A stretch of DNA of 64,000 nt from Kibdelosporangium philippinense (GTDB taxonomy: Bacteria; Actinomycetota; Actinomycetes; Mycobacteriales; Pseudonocardiaceae): the NCBI RefSeq assembly GCF_021390435.2, contig NZ_JAJVCN010000001.1, positions 2,480,001 through 2,544,000 of the forward strand. The letters run 5' to 3'. A program made the translations under genes and the position numbers. Position 1 is the stretch's first letter. Every line of letters starts with the position of its first letter. Of this stretch, positions 42,878 to 52,278 are shown piece after piece. The notes under the pieces were generated by a model. The model saw nothing but the letters and a program-made list of their open reading frames with translations. It was not told the origin of the DNA and ran no database searches.

Positions 42878-43405
42878 ATGACTGCTGACGTAGCCGTTGG
42901 CTCGCTGGAGACTCCGGTGGGGCGGCTGCACGTGGCCGTGACCGACGTCGGGCTGGTCGACGTGAGCTGGGTCGGGACCCGGGTCGCCCTGCCCGCCGTC
43001 GACGACCCCGCGAGAACGAAGCCGGTGCTGGACAAGCTGGCTGAGTACTTCCGCGGTGAGCGCAGGCAGTTCGACATCGAGATCGACTGGCGGCTGACTT
43101 CGGGCGTGCAACGCGACGTGCTGGAGACCTTGTACTCCACTGTGGAGTTCGGGGACTCGGTCACGTACGGCGAACTCGCGGTCCGAAGCGGCGACCGGGT
43201 GCCCGCGCGCGGGATCGGGTCGATCATGGGGGCGAATCCCGTTCCGATCGTGGTTCCCTGCCACCGGGTCGTCGCCAGCGACGGCCTCGGTGGCTACAGC
43301 GGGGGAACGGGACGCGACGGCCTCGAGGTCAAGCAGTGGCTGCTGATCATGGAGGGAGCGTTGCCACCCACGCTCGGCTGGGATCCGGACCGTCTGGTTC
43401 TCTGA
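42878..43405 (+). CDS. ogt: Methylated-DNA--protein-cysteine methyltransferase
   Basis: 175 residues. Typical Ogt/MGMT: GVQRDVLETLYSTVEFGDSV, TYGELAVRSG, ARGIGSIMGANPVPIVVPCH with the alkyl-accepting cysteine of PCHRV, and the Asn hinge upstream (GAN). It transfers the methyl group of O6-methylguanine to its own cysteine and repairs DNA in one suicidal step. The last 59 bases overlap the convergent diguanylate cyclase gene. Last gene of the AraC-VOC-ogt unit. Confidence 0.92.
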   Translation: MTADVAVGSLETPVGRLHVAVTDVGLVDVSWVGTRVALPAVDDPARTKPVLDKLAEYFRGERRQFDIEIDWRLTSGVQRDVLETLYSTVEFGDSVTYGELAVRSGDRVPARGIGSIMGANPVPIVVPCHRVVASDGLGGYSGGTGRDGLEVKQWLLIMEGALPPTLGWDPDRLVL

Positions 43406-44594
43406 CCGCGGCGTGGACCTGGTTGCGACCGTGCTTCTTGGCCCGGTACATGGCGTGGTCGGCGGCGGCGAGCACGTCGTCGAGCACACCGCCTGAAGCG
43501 TGCATGGCGACGCCAACCGACACCGAGACGCCCCGCATGACCGCGCCGGAATGCGTGACTTCCAACCGGGTCACGGCTTGCCGGATCCGTTCGGCGATGC
43601 TCAGCGCGTGACTGTGGGACGTCGTGGGCAGCAGCACGACGAACTCCTCGCCGCCGAACCGGCCGACGAGGTCGTACTTGCGCACCTCGCGGGAGATGGT
43701 GGACGCGACCGCGCGCAGCACGGCGTCCCCGGCGAGATGGCCGTACGTGTCGTTGATCCGTTTGAAGAAATCCACGTCGATCATCAGCACGCCGGATGGC
43801 TGCTCGGCCCGCGCGAGTTCGGCGCTCGCGCGGCGCTGCCACTCGCCAACGGTCAGCACGCCGGTCTTGGCGTCGTGACCGGACATCAGGTGCAGCTTCG
43901 TGCCGAGTTCGCCGCGCGGCAGCATCACGACCGGCAGCAGGATCAGCCCGATCATGGCCGGGTGCTCGATCAGCAGCACCGCCGCGACTCCGCCGAGGCA
44001 CAAGGTCGTGGCTTCGAGCAGGTTCTCCGGCCATGTACCCGTCAGCGACAAAATGCTCCGAGACGGGTTGTGCAACCGGAACCCGATCACCACGAGGACA
44101 AGGTTGACTAGCATGAAGGCCGCGCCGCTGAGCACGACAGTCAGTAATCCCAGCGGCAGCAACAAGATGCTCTGCGCGGCGACGACGGACAACACAACGG
44201 TCGCAGTGGAACAAACAACTCGGTACAGCCGGACGGCCGGTACTTCTCGCCAGATCCGTAGCCATAGATGGGCGTACATCAGCACAGCCAACGCGCACGC
44301 CACGCTGAGCGGCAACAGCAGCGCCCCGGCGAAGAGCCAGACTGACGTCATATTCACGTGCGGGTTGCTGGTGAAGAACCGGCGCATCCGTTCTACCTGC
44401 GCCGACAGTTCTGCTTGAGTCACGGCCGCGGCCAGCACGGCCGCGAACCAGACCCAGTCCTGACCCGTCACGGCACGGCCTGGCAAGATCACCGGCAACA
44501 CGACGGACGCGAGTTCGAGCGTGAGGTAGTACGGCATGACCCCGCTCGGTGCGGTGAGCAACCGAGCACCATTGGAAATCCGCGCGGTATCCAC
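43347..44594 (-). CDS. Membrane diguanylate cyclase (GGDEF) with intact I-site
   Basis: 415 residues from GTG 44594 (GGGGGAGG five bases upstream); the open frame before this is not supported by a ribosome site. About seven hydrophobic helices in the first 225 residues (MPYYLTLELASVVLPVILPG, LWLRIWREVPAVRL), then GGDEF: GVLMIDVDFFKRINDTYGHL, AGDAVLRAVAS and the active-site GRFGGEEFVVLLP. RKYD stands exactly five residues before GGEEF, the RxxD inhibitory site, so feedback by c-di-GMP is expected. It makes c-di-GMP at the membrane. Partner effectors are not in view, but the EAL-GGDEF protein at 62175 may share the signal. Confidence 0.9.
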   Translation of the reverse strand: MDTARISNGARLLTAPSGVMPYYLTLELASVVLPVILPGRAVTGQDWVWFAAVLAAAVTQAELSAQVERMRRFFTSNPHVNMTSVWLFAGALLLPLSVACALAVLMYAHLWLRIWREVPAVRLYRVVCSTATVVLSVVAAQSILLLPLGLLTVVLSGAAFMLVNLVLVVIGFRLHNPSRSILSLTGTWPENLLEATTLCLGGVAAVLLIEHPAMIGLILLPVVMLPRGELGTKLHLMSGHDAKTGVLTVGEWQRRASAELARAEQPSGVLMIDVDFFKRINDTYGHLAGDAVLRAVASTISREVRKYDLVGRFGGEEFVVLLPTTSHSHALSIAERIRQAVTRLEVTHSGAVMRGVSVSVGVAMHASGGVLDDVLAAADHAMYRAKKHGRNQVHAAVREPDGPDPSRAWVATLPP

Positions 44595-44793
44595 TGTTTC
44601 CTCCCCCAAAAAAGTGGATGACTTCCGAGCGTAGCCATCCGGCCACGCTCTGAACAGGCGATTCCGCCTACCGGCTGATGCCAACCGGACCGCACCGGCG
44701 CAATTCGTTTAGTATATGAACTATTTAAAGTCCTGTGTGTACAACGGAAACCTGGCGTTGACATGAGCTGACGGCCACGTCACACTCAGGCCC

Positions 44794-44807
44794 GGGAGAG
44801 CGCTCCC
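44794..44807. promoter_or_regulatory. LacI/CebR-like operator before the sugar dehydrogenase gene
   Basis: GGGAGAGCGCTCCC, a palindrome with GAGCGCTC perfect core, 95 bases before GTG 44902. It resembles the TGGGAGCGCTCCCA box bound by CebR-type LacI repressors in Streptomyces. In the gap 44595-44901 nothing else looks like a gene; an AT-rich stretch (TTTAGTATATGAACTATTTA) lies near 44710. Confidence 0.45.
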
Positions 44808-44901
44808 TCACTTGGATACCGGACCACGCCCGCCGCCAGCGCTGGCCGGATCCGCCCGTGCCCACCCCCTGCCCGCACGGGCCGATCTCGGAAGGAGAAC
44901 C

Positions 44902-47772
44902 GTGAAATCCGGTTACTCTGATACTTTCGCGCGCCCTAAACGGCTGTTCGCAGCCGGTTTATTGGTCGCAGCCACCGTTACCGTAGGGCCGATGGCTGAC
45001 CTCAGCCAGGCCGCGCCCCCGGTCAATCCCGCGGACTACCAGCAGATCACGCTGGCCAAGGGTGAGCCGGAAATGGGCGAACCGATGTCCATGACGGTGT
45101 TGCCCGACCGCACAGTTCTGCACACCGCGAGAAATGGCACGGTCCGGGCCACCGACGCGGCAGGCAACACCAGGGTCATCGGCACTATCCCGGTCTACAG
45201 CCACGACGAAGAAGGCATGCAGGGCATCGCCGCCGACCCGGGCTTTGCCACCAACCGGTTCGTCTACATCTTCTTCGCACCACCGCTGTCCACGCCCGCC
45301 GGCGACGCACCGCTGGGCGGCACAGCCGCCGACTTCGCCCGGTTCAACGGCGTCAACCGGCTCGCGCGCTATACGCTCAACAGCGACAACACCATCAACA
45401 TGGCCAGCGCGCGCACCATTCTCGAAGTGCCAACCAGTCGCGGCCTGTGCTGCCACGTCGGCGGTGACATCGACTTCGACGCGGCCGGAAACCTGTACCT
45501 GACGACCGGTGACGACTCGAACCCGTTCGTCGACGGGTACGCCCCGCTGGACGACCGCCCGAGCCGCAACCCGGCGGTCGACTCGCAGCGCAGCGCCGCG
45601 AACTCGAACGACCTGCGCGGCAAACTGTTGCGTATCAAGGTCAATGCCGACGGCAGCTACTCGATCCCGACCGGCAACATGTTCCCGCCGGGCACCGCCA
45701 ACACGCGGCCAGAGATCTACGCCATGGGCTTCCGCAACCCGTTCCGGATGAACGTGGACAAGGCGACCGGCATCGTCTACCTCGGCGACTACGGTCCTGA
45801 CGCGGGCACCACGAACAACCGTGGCCCGAGCGGCCAGGTCGAGTTCAACCGGGTCACCAGCCCTGGCTTCTACGGCTGGCCCTACTGCACCGGCAGCAAC
45901 ACCGCCGCCGAGACGTACGGGCAGTACAACTACGACACCGGTGCCGTGGGCGCGAAATACAACTGTGGCGCCCCGGTGAACAACTCACGCAACAACACCG
46001 GCATCAAGAACCTTCCTGCCGCCAAGCCCGCGTGGATCAAGTACGCCGGTGACAGCGGTTCGCCGCCCGAGTTCGGCGGCGGCTCCGAGTCGCCGATGGG
46101 CGCCCCGGTGTACCGCTTCGACCCGAACCTGCAGTCCTCGGTGAAGTTCCCGCAGTCGTTGGACGGACACGTGTTCGCCACCGAGTTCGGCCGCCGCTGG
46201 ATCAAGGACATCGAGGTGCTCTCGAACGGCAACCGCGGCACGATCCAACCGTTCCCGTGGTCCGGCACGCAGATCATGGACGCGCAGTTCGGCCCGGACG
46301 GCGCACTGTACATTTTGGACTACGGCACCGGCTGGTTCCAGGGTGACGCGAACTCGGCCGTCTACCGCATCGAGTACCGCCCATCGGGCCAACGGCCACC
46401 GGTCGCCACGGCCAGCGCCAACCGGACATCCGGCGCGGCACCACTGGCAGTGAACTTCTCGTCGGCCGGGTCGTCCGATCCGGACGGTGGACCGCTGACC
46501 TACCGCTGGACATTCGGTGACGGCGCGACGTCAACAGCCGCGAACCCGTCGCACACCTACACCGCGAACGGGACGTACACGGCGCAAGTCACCGTAACGG
46601 ACAACCAGAGTCTGACGGCCAACGCGAGCGTGATCATCAACGTCGGCAACACCGCGCCGACAGTGACAGTCGAGCTGCCAGCACACGGCCAGGTGTTCAA
46701 CTTCGGTGACACCGTTCCGTTCCGCATCAGCGTCACCGACCCTGAAGACGGCACCGCGATCGACTGCAACCGCGTCAAGATGACCTACATCCTCGGTCAC
46801 GACAGCCACGGTCACGCGATCACTTCGCAAAACGGTTGTACCGGCAGCATTGCGACGCCGTTGGACGGCGAGCACGACACGTCCGCGAACCTCTTCGGTG
46901 TCTGGGACGCGGAGTACACCGACAACGGTGCGGGCGGCCAGCCGCCGATCACCACGCACACCCAGGCGGTGACTCAGCCGCGGACCCGCCAGGCCGAGCA
47001 CTTCAAGACCATGCAGGGCGTCGGCATCATCGACAAGCCCGCGGCCAACGGTGGCAAGACCATCGGCAATATCGAGAACGGTGACTGGGTGTCGTTCGAT
47101 CCCTATGTGCTGCAGGGGATTCCGAACTTCACCGCGCGGGTGTCCTCCGGCGGTGCCGGTGGTCAGCTGCAGGTGCGGGCGAACTCGCAGACCGGCCCCC
47201 TGCTCGGCACGGCGACCGTGACGAACACCGGTGGCTGGGAGACCTTCGTCAACGTGACCGCGAACCTGTCGAACGCGCCTGCCGGGACGACGAAGTTGTT
47301 CCTGGTGTTCACCGGTGGTGCCGGTGCGTTGTTCGATGTGGACCAGTTCACGCTCGGCGGGTCCGCGCCACCGCAGCCGGTTCTGTTGTCCGGTGGCAGG
47401 CCTGCCACCGCGTCCTCTTCGGAGAGTGCGACCTATGGGCCGGGCAACGTCACCGATGGCAGCGCGACCTCACGCTGGTCGTCGCTGTTCGCCGACCCGC
47501 AGTGGATCTACATCGACCTCGGGCAGACCCGATCGGTCTCCAGGGTCCGGCTGAACTGGGAGGCCGCGTTCGGTCGCGCCTACCGGATCGAGACCTCCGC
47601 GACAGCGGGCACCAACGACTGGAACCCGGTGTACAGCACCACGGCCAGTGACGGTGGGATCGACGACGTCAGCTTCACCGCGACGAACGCGCGCTATGTC
47701 CGGGTTTTCGGCACCGCCCGTGCCACGGCGTGGGGCTACTCCTTGTGGGAAATGGAGGTTTACGGTGCGTAG
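44902..47772 (+). CDS. Secreted PQQ-type sugar dehydrogenase with PKD, CBM6-like and F5/8C domains
   Basis: 956 residues from GTG 44902 (GAAGGAG upstream). Signal peptide ends near SQAAPP. Residues about 40-500 form a glucose/sorbosone dehydrogenase six-blade propeller (MSMTVLPDRTVLHTARNG, FVYIFFAPPL, IYAMGFRNPFRMNVDKATGI, PSGQVEFNRVTSPGFYGWPY). A PKD domain (LAVNFSSAGSSDPDGGPLTY, SHTYTANGTYTAQVTV), a CBM6-like domain (KTIGNIENGDWVSFDPYVLQ) and an F5/8 type C domain (TASSSESATYGPGNVTDGSA to the end) follow. It should oxidise or bind an extracellular carbohydrate. It is coupled by overlap to the ThuA gene. Confidence 0.9.
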   Translation: MKSGYSDTFARPKRLFAAGLLVAATVTVGPMADLSQAAPPVNPADYQQITLAKGEPEMGEPMSMTVLPDRTVLHTARNGTVRATDAAGNTRVIGTIPVYSHDEEGMQGIAADPGFATNRFVYIFFAPPLSTPAGDAPLGGTAADFARFNGVNRLARYTLNSDNTINMASARTILEVPTSRGLCCHVGGDIDFDAAGNLYLTTGDDSNPFVDGYAPLDDRPSRNPAVDSQRSAANSNDLRGKLLRIKVNADGSYSIPTGNMFPPGTANTRPEIYAMGFRNPFRMNVDKATGIVYLGDYGPDAGTTNNRGPSGQVEFNRVTSPGFYGWPYCTGSNTAAETYGQYNYDTGAVGAKYNCGAPVNNSRNNTGIKNLPAAKPAWIKYAGDSGSPPEFGGGSESPMGAPVYRFDPNLQSSVKFPQSLDGHVFATEFGRRWIKDIEVLSNGNRGTIQPFPWSGTQIMDAQFGPDGALYILDYGTGWFQGDANSAVYRIEYRPSGQRPPVATASANRTSGAAPLAVNFSSAGSSDPDGGPLTYRWTFGDGATSTAANPSHTYTANGTYTAQVTVTDNQSLTANASVIINVGNTAPTVTVELPAHGQVFNFGDTVPFRISVTDPEDGTAIDCNRVKMTYILGHDSHGHAITSQNGCTGSIATPLDGEHDTSANLFGVWDAEYTDNGAGGQPPITTHTQAVTQPRTRQAEHFKTMQGVGIIDKPAANGGKTIGNIENGDWVSFDPYVLQGIPNFTARVSSGGAGGQLQVRANSQTGPLLGTATVTNTGGWETFVNVTANLSNAPAGTTKLFLVFTGGAGALFDVDQFTLGGSAPPQPVLLSGGRPATASSSESATYGPGNVTDGSATSRWSSLFADPQWIYIDLGQTRSVSRVRLNWEAAFGRAYRIETSATAGTNDWNPVYSTTASDGGIDDVSFTATNARYVRVFGTARATAWGYSLWEMEVYGA

Positions 47773-48937
47773 CACACTGCGCAGGGCCGGTTCGGCGTTA
47801 GCCCTTGCACTGACGCTTATGGTTTCTCTTGTGACAGGTGTCAGCCAGGCGGCCGACCCGCCATACCGGATCATGGTCTTCTCCAAGACGGCCGGGTTCC
47901 GGCACGACGCGATTCCGGCCGGAATCCAGGCACTGCGGGAACTGGGCAGTGCCAACAGCTTCACCGTCGACGCGACCGAGGACGCCGCGCGCTTCACCAC
48001 GGCGAACCTCGCGCAGTACAAGGTCGTTGTGTTCCTCAACACGACCGGTGACGTGCTGAACGCGACTCAGCAGACCGCGTTCGAGCAGTACATCGCCGGT
48101 GGCGGTGGCTATGTCGGTGTCCACGCGGCAGCGGACACCGAATACGGCTGGGCTTGGTACGGAGACCTGGTGGGTGCGTACTTCCACTCACATCCGCAGA
48201 TCCAGCAGGTGACCGTGCGCGTGGACGATCGTGTCCACCCATCCACGGCGCACCTGCCTGCGGCCTGGATCCGTACCGACGAGCTGTACAACTACCGCAC
48301 GAACCCGCGCAGTGGCGCCAAGGTTCTCGCGCGGCTGGACGAATCCACCTACAGCGGCGGCAACATGGGCGCCGACCACCCGATTGTCTGGTGCAAGAAC
48401 GTTGGCAACGGTCGCTCTTGGTATTCAGGTCTAGGCCACACGCAGCAGTCGTACACCGAAGCTAACTTCCGCACCATGTTGCTCGGCGGAATCCGTTGGG
48501 TAGCGGGAATGGTTCCGGGTGATTGTGGCCCGACCAACGAGCCAGGGCCGACGCTGCTGTCGCGTGGCCGTCCGACCACAGCGTCCTCTTCGGAGAACGC
48601 GACTTACGGGCCGGCCAACGCGGTGGACGGGAACACCGGCACCCGCTGGTCCTCGCAGTTTTCGGATCCACAGTGGATCTCGGTCGACCTCGGCCAGGTT
48701 CGCTCGGTGTCCCGTGTCCGGTTGCAGTGGGAGGCCGCTTATGGCCGTGCGTACCGGATCGAGACATCGGAGAACAACAGCACGTGGTCCACTGCGAACA
48801 CTCAGACCGCCAGTGATGGTGGCGTGGACGACATCACGTTCACCGCGGCGAATGCGCGCTATGTCCGGGTCTTCGGCACTGCCAGGGCCACGGCGTGGGG
48901 CTATTCGTTGTTCGAGTTCGACGTATACGGCACCTGA
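47765..48937 (+). CDS. Secreted ThuA-like protein with C-terminal F5/8C domain
   Basis: 390 residues from GTG 47765, which overlaps the end of the dehydrogenase gene. Signal peptide (ALALALTLMVSLVTGVSQA) then ThuA: RIMVFSKTAGFRHDAIPAGI, VVVFLNTTGDVLNATQQTAF, GGGYVGVHAAADTEYGWAWY. The final F5/8 type C (CBM32-like) domain, TASSSENATYGPANAVDGNT to the end, is nearly identical to that of the dehydrogenase, including SVSRVRL and TARATAWGYSL. ThuA-fold proteins act on sugars or bind them; together the two form one secreted carbohydrate unit. Confidence 0.88.
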   Translation: MRSTLRRAGSALALALTLMVSLVTGVSQAADPPYRIMVFSKTAGFRHDAIPAGIQALRELGSANSFTVDATEDAARFTTANLAQYKVVVFLNTTGDVLNATQQTAFEQYIAGGGGYVGVHAAADTEYGWAWYGDLVGAYFHSHPQIQQVTVRVDDRVHPSTAHLPAAWIRTDELYNYRTNPRSGAKVLARLDESTYSGGNMGADHPIVWCKNVGNGRSWYSGLGHTQQSYTEANFRTMLLGGIRWVAGMVPGDCGPTNEPGPTLLSRGRPTTASSSENATYGPANAVDGNTGTRWSSQFSDPQWISVDLGQVRSVSRVRLQWEAAYGRAYRIETSENNSTWSTANTQTASDGGVDDITFTAANARYVRVFGTARATAWGYSLFEFDVYGT

Positions 48938-50976
48938 TCCAGCGCTGAGGCGACCATCTTCTGCCAGTACGGATCGCCGATGACGCCGGTAGTCCAGCGC
49001 ATGGACTGTGCTTGGTCATAGAGCTGAAGGGCTCGCTCGTGGTCGCCCCGCATGACGGCGGCCACGGCGAGCCCTTCAGTCGCGTAAGGCAAGTTGTGCG
49101 GATATTTCGAACTCGTCGCGAGCACTTCGTTGAAGGCCTGTTCCGCCGCGACGATTTCATTGCGTCGCAACAAGATCGCGCCGAGCACGTTGAGCACCTC
49201 GGCGGTCCGGGTCCGTGAACCGAATTCCCGGCTGATGGCAAGGCTTTCACTGGCCAGCGTGAGAGGCCGGTCGTTGTCGCCGTCCAGCAGATACGACCAG
49301 GCCAGGTGAATGAGGCAGGTCGCGGTCGCCTGTGGTTCGTCGAGCTCGCGAACCATCTGCACGCACGCGATCCGGTTCGCCAGCGCGAGATCGAGCTCGC
49401 CTGCCATCTGTTGCACACAGCCGAGCGTGGTCAGGCAGTTGGTGGGTATCGCTGGGTCGCCGAGTTTCCGTGCGATGGCAACGCTTTGCTCGGCCTGCGC
49501 AAGCGCCTCGGGGAAGTCGCCTTGGAATCCGGCGAACCAGGCAAGCCGATCCATTGCCGTGCAACGGTATTTGTCTGAGCCGTATGGCAACGCGTCTCGC
49601 AGGAGCTTGCGGGCATCGGCGATGAACCCGAGATTCGCTTCGGCTATGGCCAGCCCGATCGCCACGGTCAGATGCTCCATAGTGGACTTTGTCCACGTGC
49701 GGGCGACGCGCCAGCTCTCGATCTGGATGGTGGTTTTCCGGTGTATCGCAGGCGGAACGGTCATCGGCCTTGTCACGAACGCCGAAACCAGTTCAGTGAG
49801 CCACGCGGTCAAGGCCGCGTGTGCGACTCTGTCCTCTTTGGACTCAGTCAGCCTTCGCATGGCGTACAAACGGATCGACTCCAGTAGCCGGAACCGCTGG
49901 CTGTCCATCGGCGTGAGCAAGGATTTGGCCTGTAGCCGGGAAATCATGGTCAGTGCCGCGTCAGTGTCGGTCGCGCACACCGCGGCGGCCGCGTCCAGAT
50001 CGAACCCGCCGGTGAAGATAGACAACCGCCGCAGCGCGCATTGTTCGCTCGGAGCAAGCAACTGATAGCTCCAGTCGATCGCCTCCCACAGACTGCGTTG
50101 CCGGTTGGGCCGGGCCCGTCCGCCCAGCACAAGCAGGTCGAACCGGCTGTCGAGCCGAGCGCAGATCTCGCTGACCGGCAGTACCGGCACCCATTTCGCG
50201 GCCAGTTCGATCGCCAGCGGCATGCCGTCAAGCCGGGAACACAATGCCGCGACGGCCTGCGTTTCGGTCGCGGGCAACCGGAAATCCGGCACCATTTCCT
50301 TGGCGCGTTCCACGAAAAGGCGCACGGATTCTGTGCGCCGCAACGCATTCACCGAATCATCATGGCCTGTCGCCAATCCGTCGATCCGGACGGTTACCTC
50401 ACCGGTGATTCGCAGCGCTTCACGGCTCGTGGCCAGGATTCGCATGCTGGGGCAGCGTGACAACAACGTATCCGCGAGTTTCGCGCACGATTCCAGCACG
50501 TGTTCGCAATTGTCCAGCACCACAAGGACTCGCATGGTCCGCAGCGTCGAGACGATCGTCTCCAGGGTCGACTCGTCGCTGTGCTCGACCAGACCTGCCG
50601 CGGTCGCCACGGTCTGCTCGATCAGGTGCTCGTCGGTCACCGAGCCCAGCTCCACCAACAGAACACGGTCGGTGTCCGTGCGGTCGACGCGGCTCGCGGC
50701 CGCGACCGCCAGCCGCGTCTTTCCCGCGCCCGCGCTGCCGGTCAACGTGATCAACCGGTGCTTGCGGCGCAGTCTGTCCACTGTGATCAGTTCCTGCTGA
50801 CGCCCGATGAAGCTGTCCCGTTCAGCGGGAAGGTTGCTGACGATCCGGTCGGCGGGTTTGGCCATGGCCTGCACCATCCGCTGCCGGTAGGCACGCTGAC
50901 GGCACGCGTTGGAGCAGTACGCGCGCGTTGCCTGCTCCGGCAGCGCGTTCTGGCACATCGCGCACCGGGCACTCAC
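48901..50976 (-). CDS. AfsR-like NB-ARC/TPR regulator without a SARP domain, with N-terminal zinc finger
   Basis: 691 residues. It opens with a short Cys-rich finger (CAMCQNALPEQATRAYCSNA, then CRQRAYRQRM), with no helix-turn-helix. Residues about 60-350 are an NTPase of STAND type: Walker A LTGSAGAGKTRLAV, Walker B MRVLVVLDNCEHVLES, LATSREALRITGE and RLDGMPLAIELAAKWVPV. The last 300 residues are TPRs (AIAEANLGFIADARKLLR, FPEALAQAEQSVAIARKL). STAND ATPases switch between closed and assembled states when a ligand binds. Without a SARP domain it must signal another way. Overlaps the convergent ThuA gene by 37 bases. Confidence 0.85.
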   Translation of the reverse strand: MSARCAMCQNALPEQATRAYCSNACRQRAYRQRMVQAMAKPADRIVSNLPAERDSFIGRQQELITVDRLRRKHRLITLTGSAGAGKTRLAVAAASRVDRTDTDRVLLVELGSVTDEHLIEQTVATAAGLVEHSDESTLETIVSTLRTMRVLVVLDNCEHVLESCAKLADTLLSRCPSMRILATSREALRITGEVTVRIDGLATGHDDSVNALRRTESVRLFVERAKEMVPDFRLPATETQAVAALCSRLDGMPLAIELAAKWVPVLPVSEICARLDSRFDLLVLGGRARPNRQRSLWEAIDWSYQLLAPSEQCALRRLSIFTGGFDLDAAAAVCATDTDAALTMISRLQAKSLLTPMDSQRFRLLESIRLYAMRRLTESKEDRVAHAALTAWLTELVSAFVTRPMTVPPAIHRKTTIQIESWRVARTWTKSTMEHLTVAIGLAIAEANLGFIADARKLLRDALPYGSDKYRCTAMDRLAWFAGFQGDFPEALAQAEQSVAIARKLGDPAIPTNCLTTLGCVQQMAGELDLALANRIACVQMVRELDEPQATATCLIHLAWSYLLDGDNDRPLTLASESLAISREFGSRTRTAEVLNVLGAILLRRNEIVAAEQAFNEVLATSSKYPHNLPYATEGLAVAAVMRGDHERALQLYDQAQSMRWTTGVIGDPYWQKMVASALDQVPYTSNSNNE

Positions 50977-51083
50977 CGCAATCGAACGTAACAGCTCGGA
51001 TGTTCCCGGACCAGAACGCGTTACGGCTCGTTACGCCGTGCTTTACCGGCGCCGCTACAGACCGTCACGCTGGAGGAATGCGC

Positions 51084-52229
51084 GTGTCCACTGACCGAGA
51101 GGTGCGGTCGTACCCGTTCGGCAGATGCCAGGGTCTCGAACTGGACCCGATTTACGACCACATCCGCGAGAACGAGCCGTTATGCCGCGTCCGGCTGCCG
51201 TATGGGGGAGAGGCCTGGCTGGTCACGCGGCACGAGGACGTCCGGACTGTGCTGGTCGACACCCGCTTCAGCCGCGCCGCCGGAGCCGGTCGTGATGAAC
51301 CCCGCGTAACGCCCCATGTTCAACCGAGGGGCATGCTCGACATGGATCCACCCGATCTCACGCGGCTACGCAAGCTGGTCGCGGGCACGTTCACCGCTCG
51401 CCGGGTCGAGCGCCTGCGGACACGTGCGGTGGTCATCGCGAACGACCTGATCGACCAGATGGTCTTGGGTGAATTGGTCTCGGAGTTCGCGGCACAGCTG
51501 CCGATGATCATGATCTGCGAGCTGCTCGGTGTCCCGGTGACCGACCGGCCAGAGTTCACCGGCTGGGCATCGACCTTCCTGACCGGCAGTAACCCCGAAC
51601 CGCTGATGGCGTACATGGCCGGGTTGGTCACGGAACGCCGCGCGCGGCCGACCAATGACTTGCTCGGCGCGCTGGTCGAGGCGCGGGACGGCTACGGCAA
51701 GCTGACCGAGCACGAGTTGCTGTTCCTGGCGGCGGGACTGCTCGCGGCCGGGTTCGAGACGACCGCCAACCAGATCGGCAACGCGGTCTACATGATGCTC
51801 ACGCACCTCGGCCAGTTGGTGCCAACTTCGCAGGTCTCGTCCGCGGTCGAGGAAGTGATGCGGTTTGTTCCGTTGACCGCCACAGTAAATACTCCGCGAT
51901 GGGCGGTCGATGACGTGGAATTGTCCGGTGGTACGGTTGTCAAAGGTGAGGCCGTGTACGCCGACAGGTCGGCCGCGAACCGGGATCCGAGAGTTTTTCG
52001 TGACCCGCACGGGTTCGACGTGTCCCGGTCACCGAATCCGCATATTGGCTTCGGACATGGCATCCATCACTGCCTGGGCGCGCAGTTGGCCCGGCTGGAA
52101 CTACAAGTGGCCCTCTCGGCGTTGAGGGGGAGGTTGCCCGAGTTGCGACTCGGAGTGGCAGAGGACACCCTGACTTGGCGCACCGGTGGAGCCCTTCGCG
52201 GGCTCGTTGCGTTGCCGGTCGTCTATTGA
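51084..52229 (+). CDS. Cytochrome P450
   Basis: 381 residues from GTG 51084, six bases after GGAGGA; ATG 51078 is also in frame but has no room for the ribosome site. P450 marks: DMDPPDLTRLRKLVAGTFTA, I-helix LLAAGFETTANQIG with the E/T pair, K-helix EEVMRFVPL (ExxR), and the heme loop IGFGHGIHHCLGAQLARLE with the cysteine ligand. The size is a little short for bacterial P450s (about 400). No ferredoxin or reductase is adjacent, so the redox partner is elsewhere. Substrate unknown; a secondary metabolite role is possible. Confidence 0.92.
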   Translation: MSTDREVRSYPFGRCQGLELDPIYDHIRENEPLCRVRLPYGGEAWLVTRHEDVRTVLVDTRFSRAAGAGRDEPRVTPHVQPRGMLDMDPPDLTRLRKLVAGTFTARRVERLRTRAVVIANDLIDQMVLGELVSEFAAQLPMIMICELLGVPVTDRPEFTGWASTFLTGSNPEPLMAYMAGLVTERRARPTNDLLGALVEARDGYGKLTEHELLFLAAGLLAAGFETTANQIGNAVYMMLTHLGQLVPTSQVSSAVEEVMRFVPLTATVNTPRWAVDDVELSGGTVVKGEAVYADRSAANRDPRVFRDPHGFDVSRSPNPHIGFGHGIHHCLGAQLARLELQVALSALRGRLPELRLGVAEDTLTWRTGGALRGLVALPVVY

Positions 52230-52232
52230 CCT

Positions 52233-52269
52233 CTGCCGGCCCCTCGTGGCAGGGACGAGGGGCCGGCAG
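52233..52269. terminator. Bidirectional terminator between P450 and protease genes
   Basis: Perfect 14-bp stem CTGCCGGCCCCTCG / CGAGGGGCCGGCAG with a nine-base loop, then GGGCTTTTAC. It stands between two convergent stop codons, four bases after the P450 gene and ten before the protease end. Confidence 0.85.
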
Positions 52270-52278
52270 GGCTTTTAC

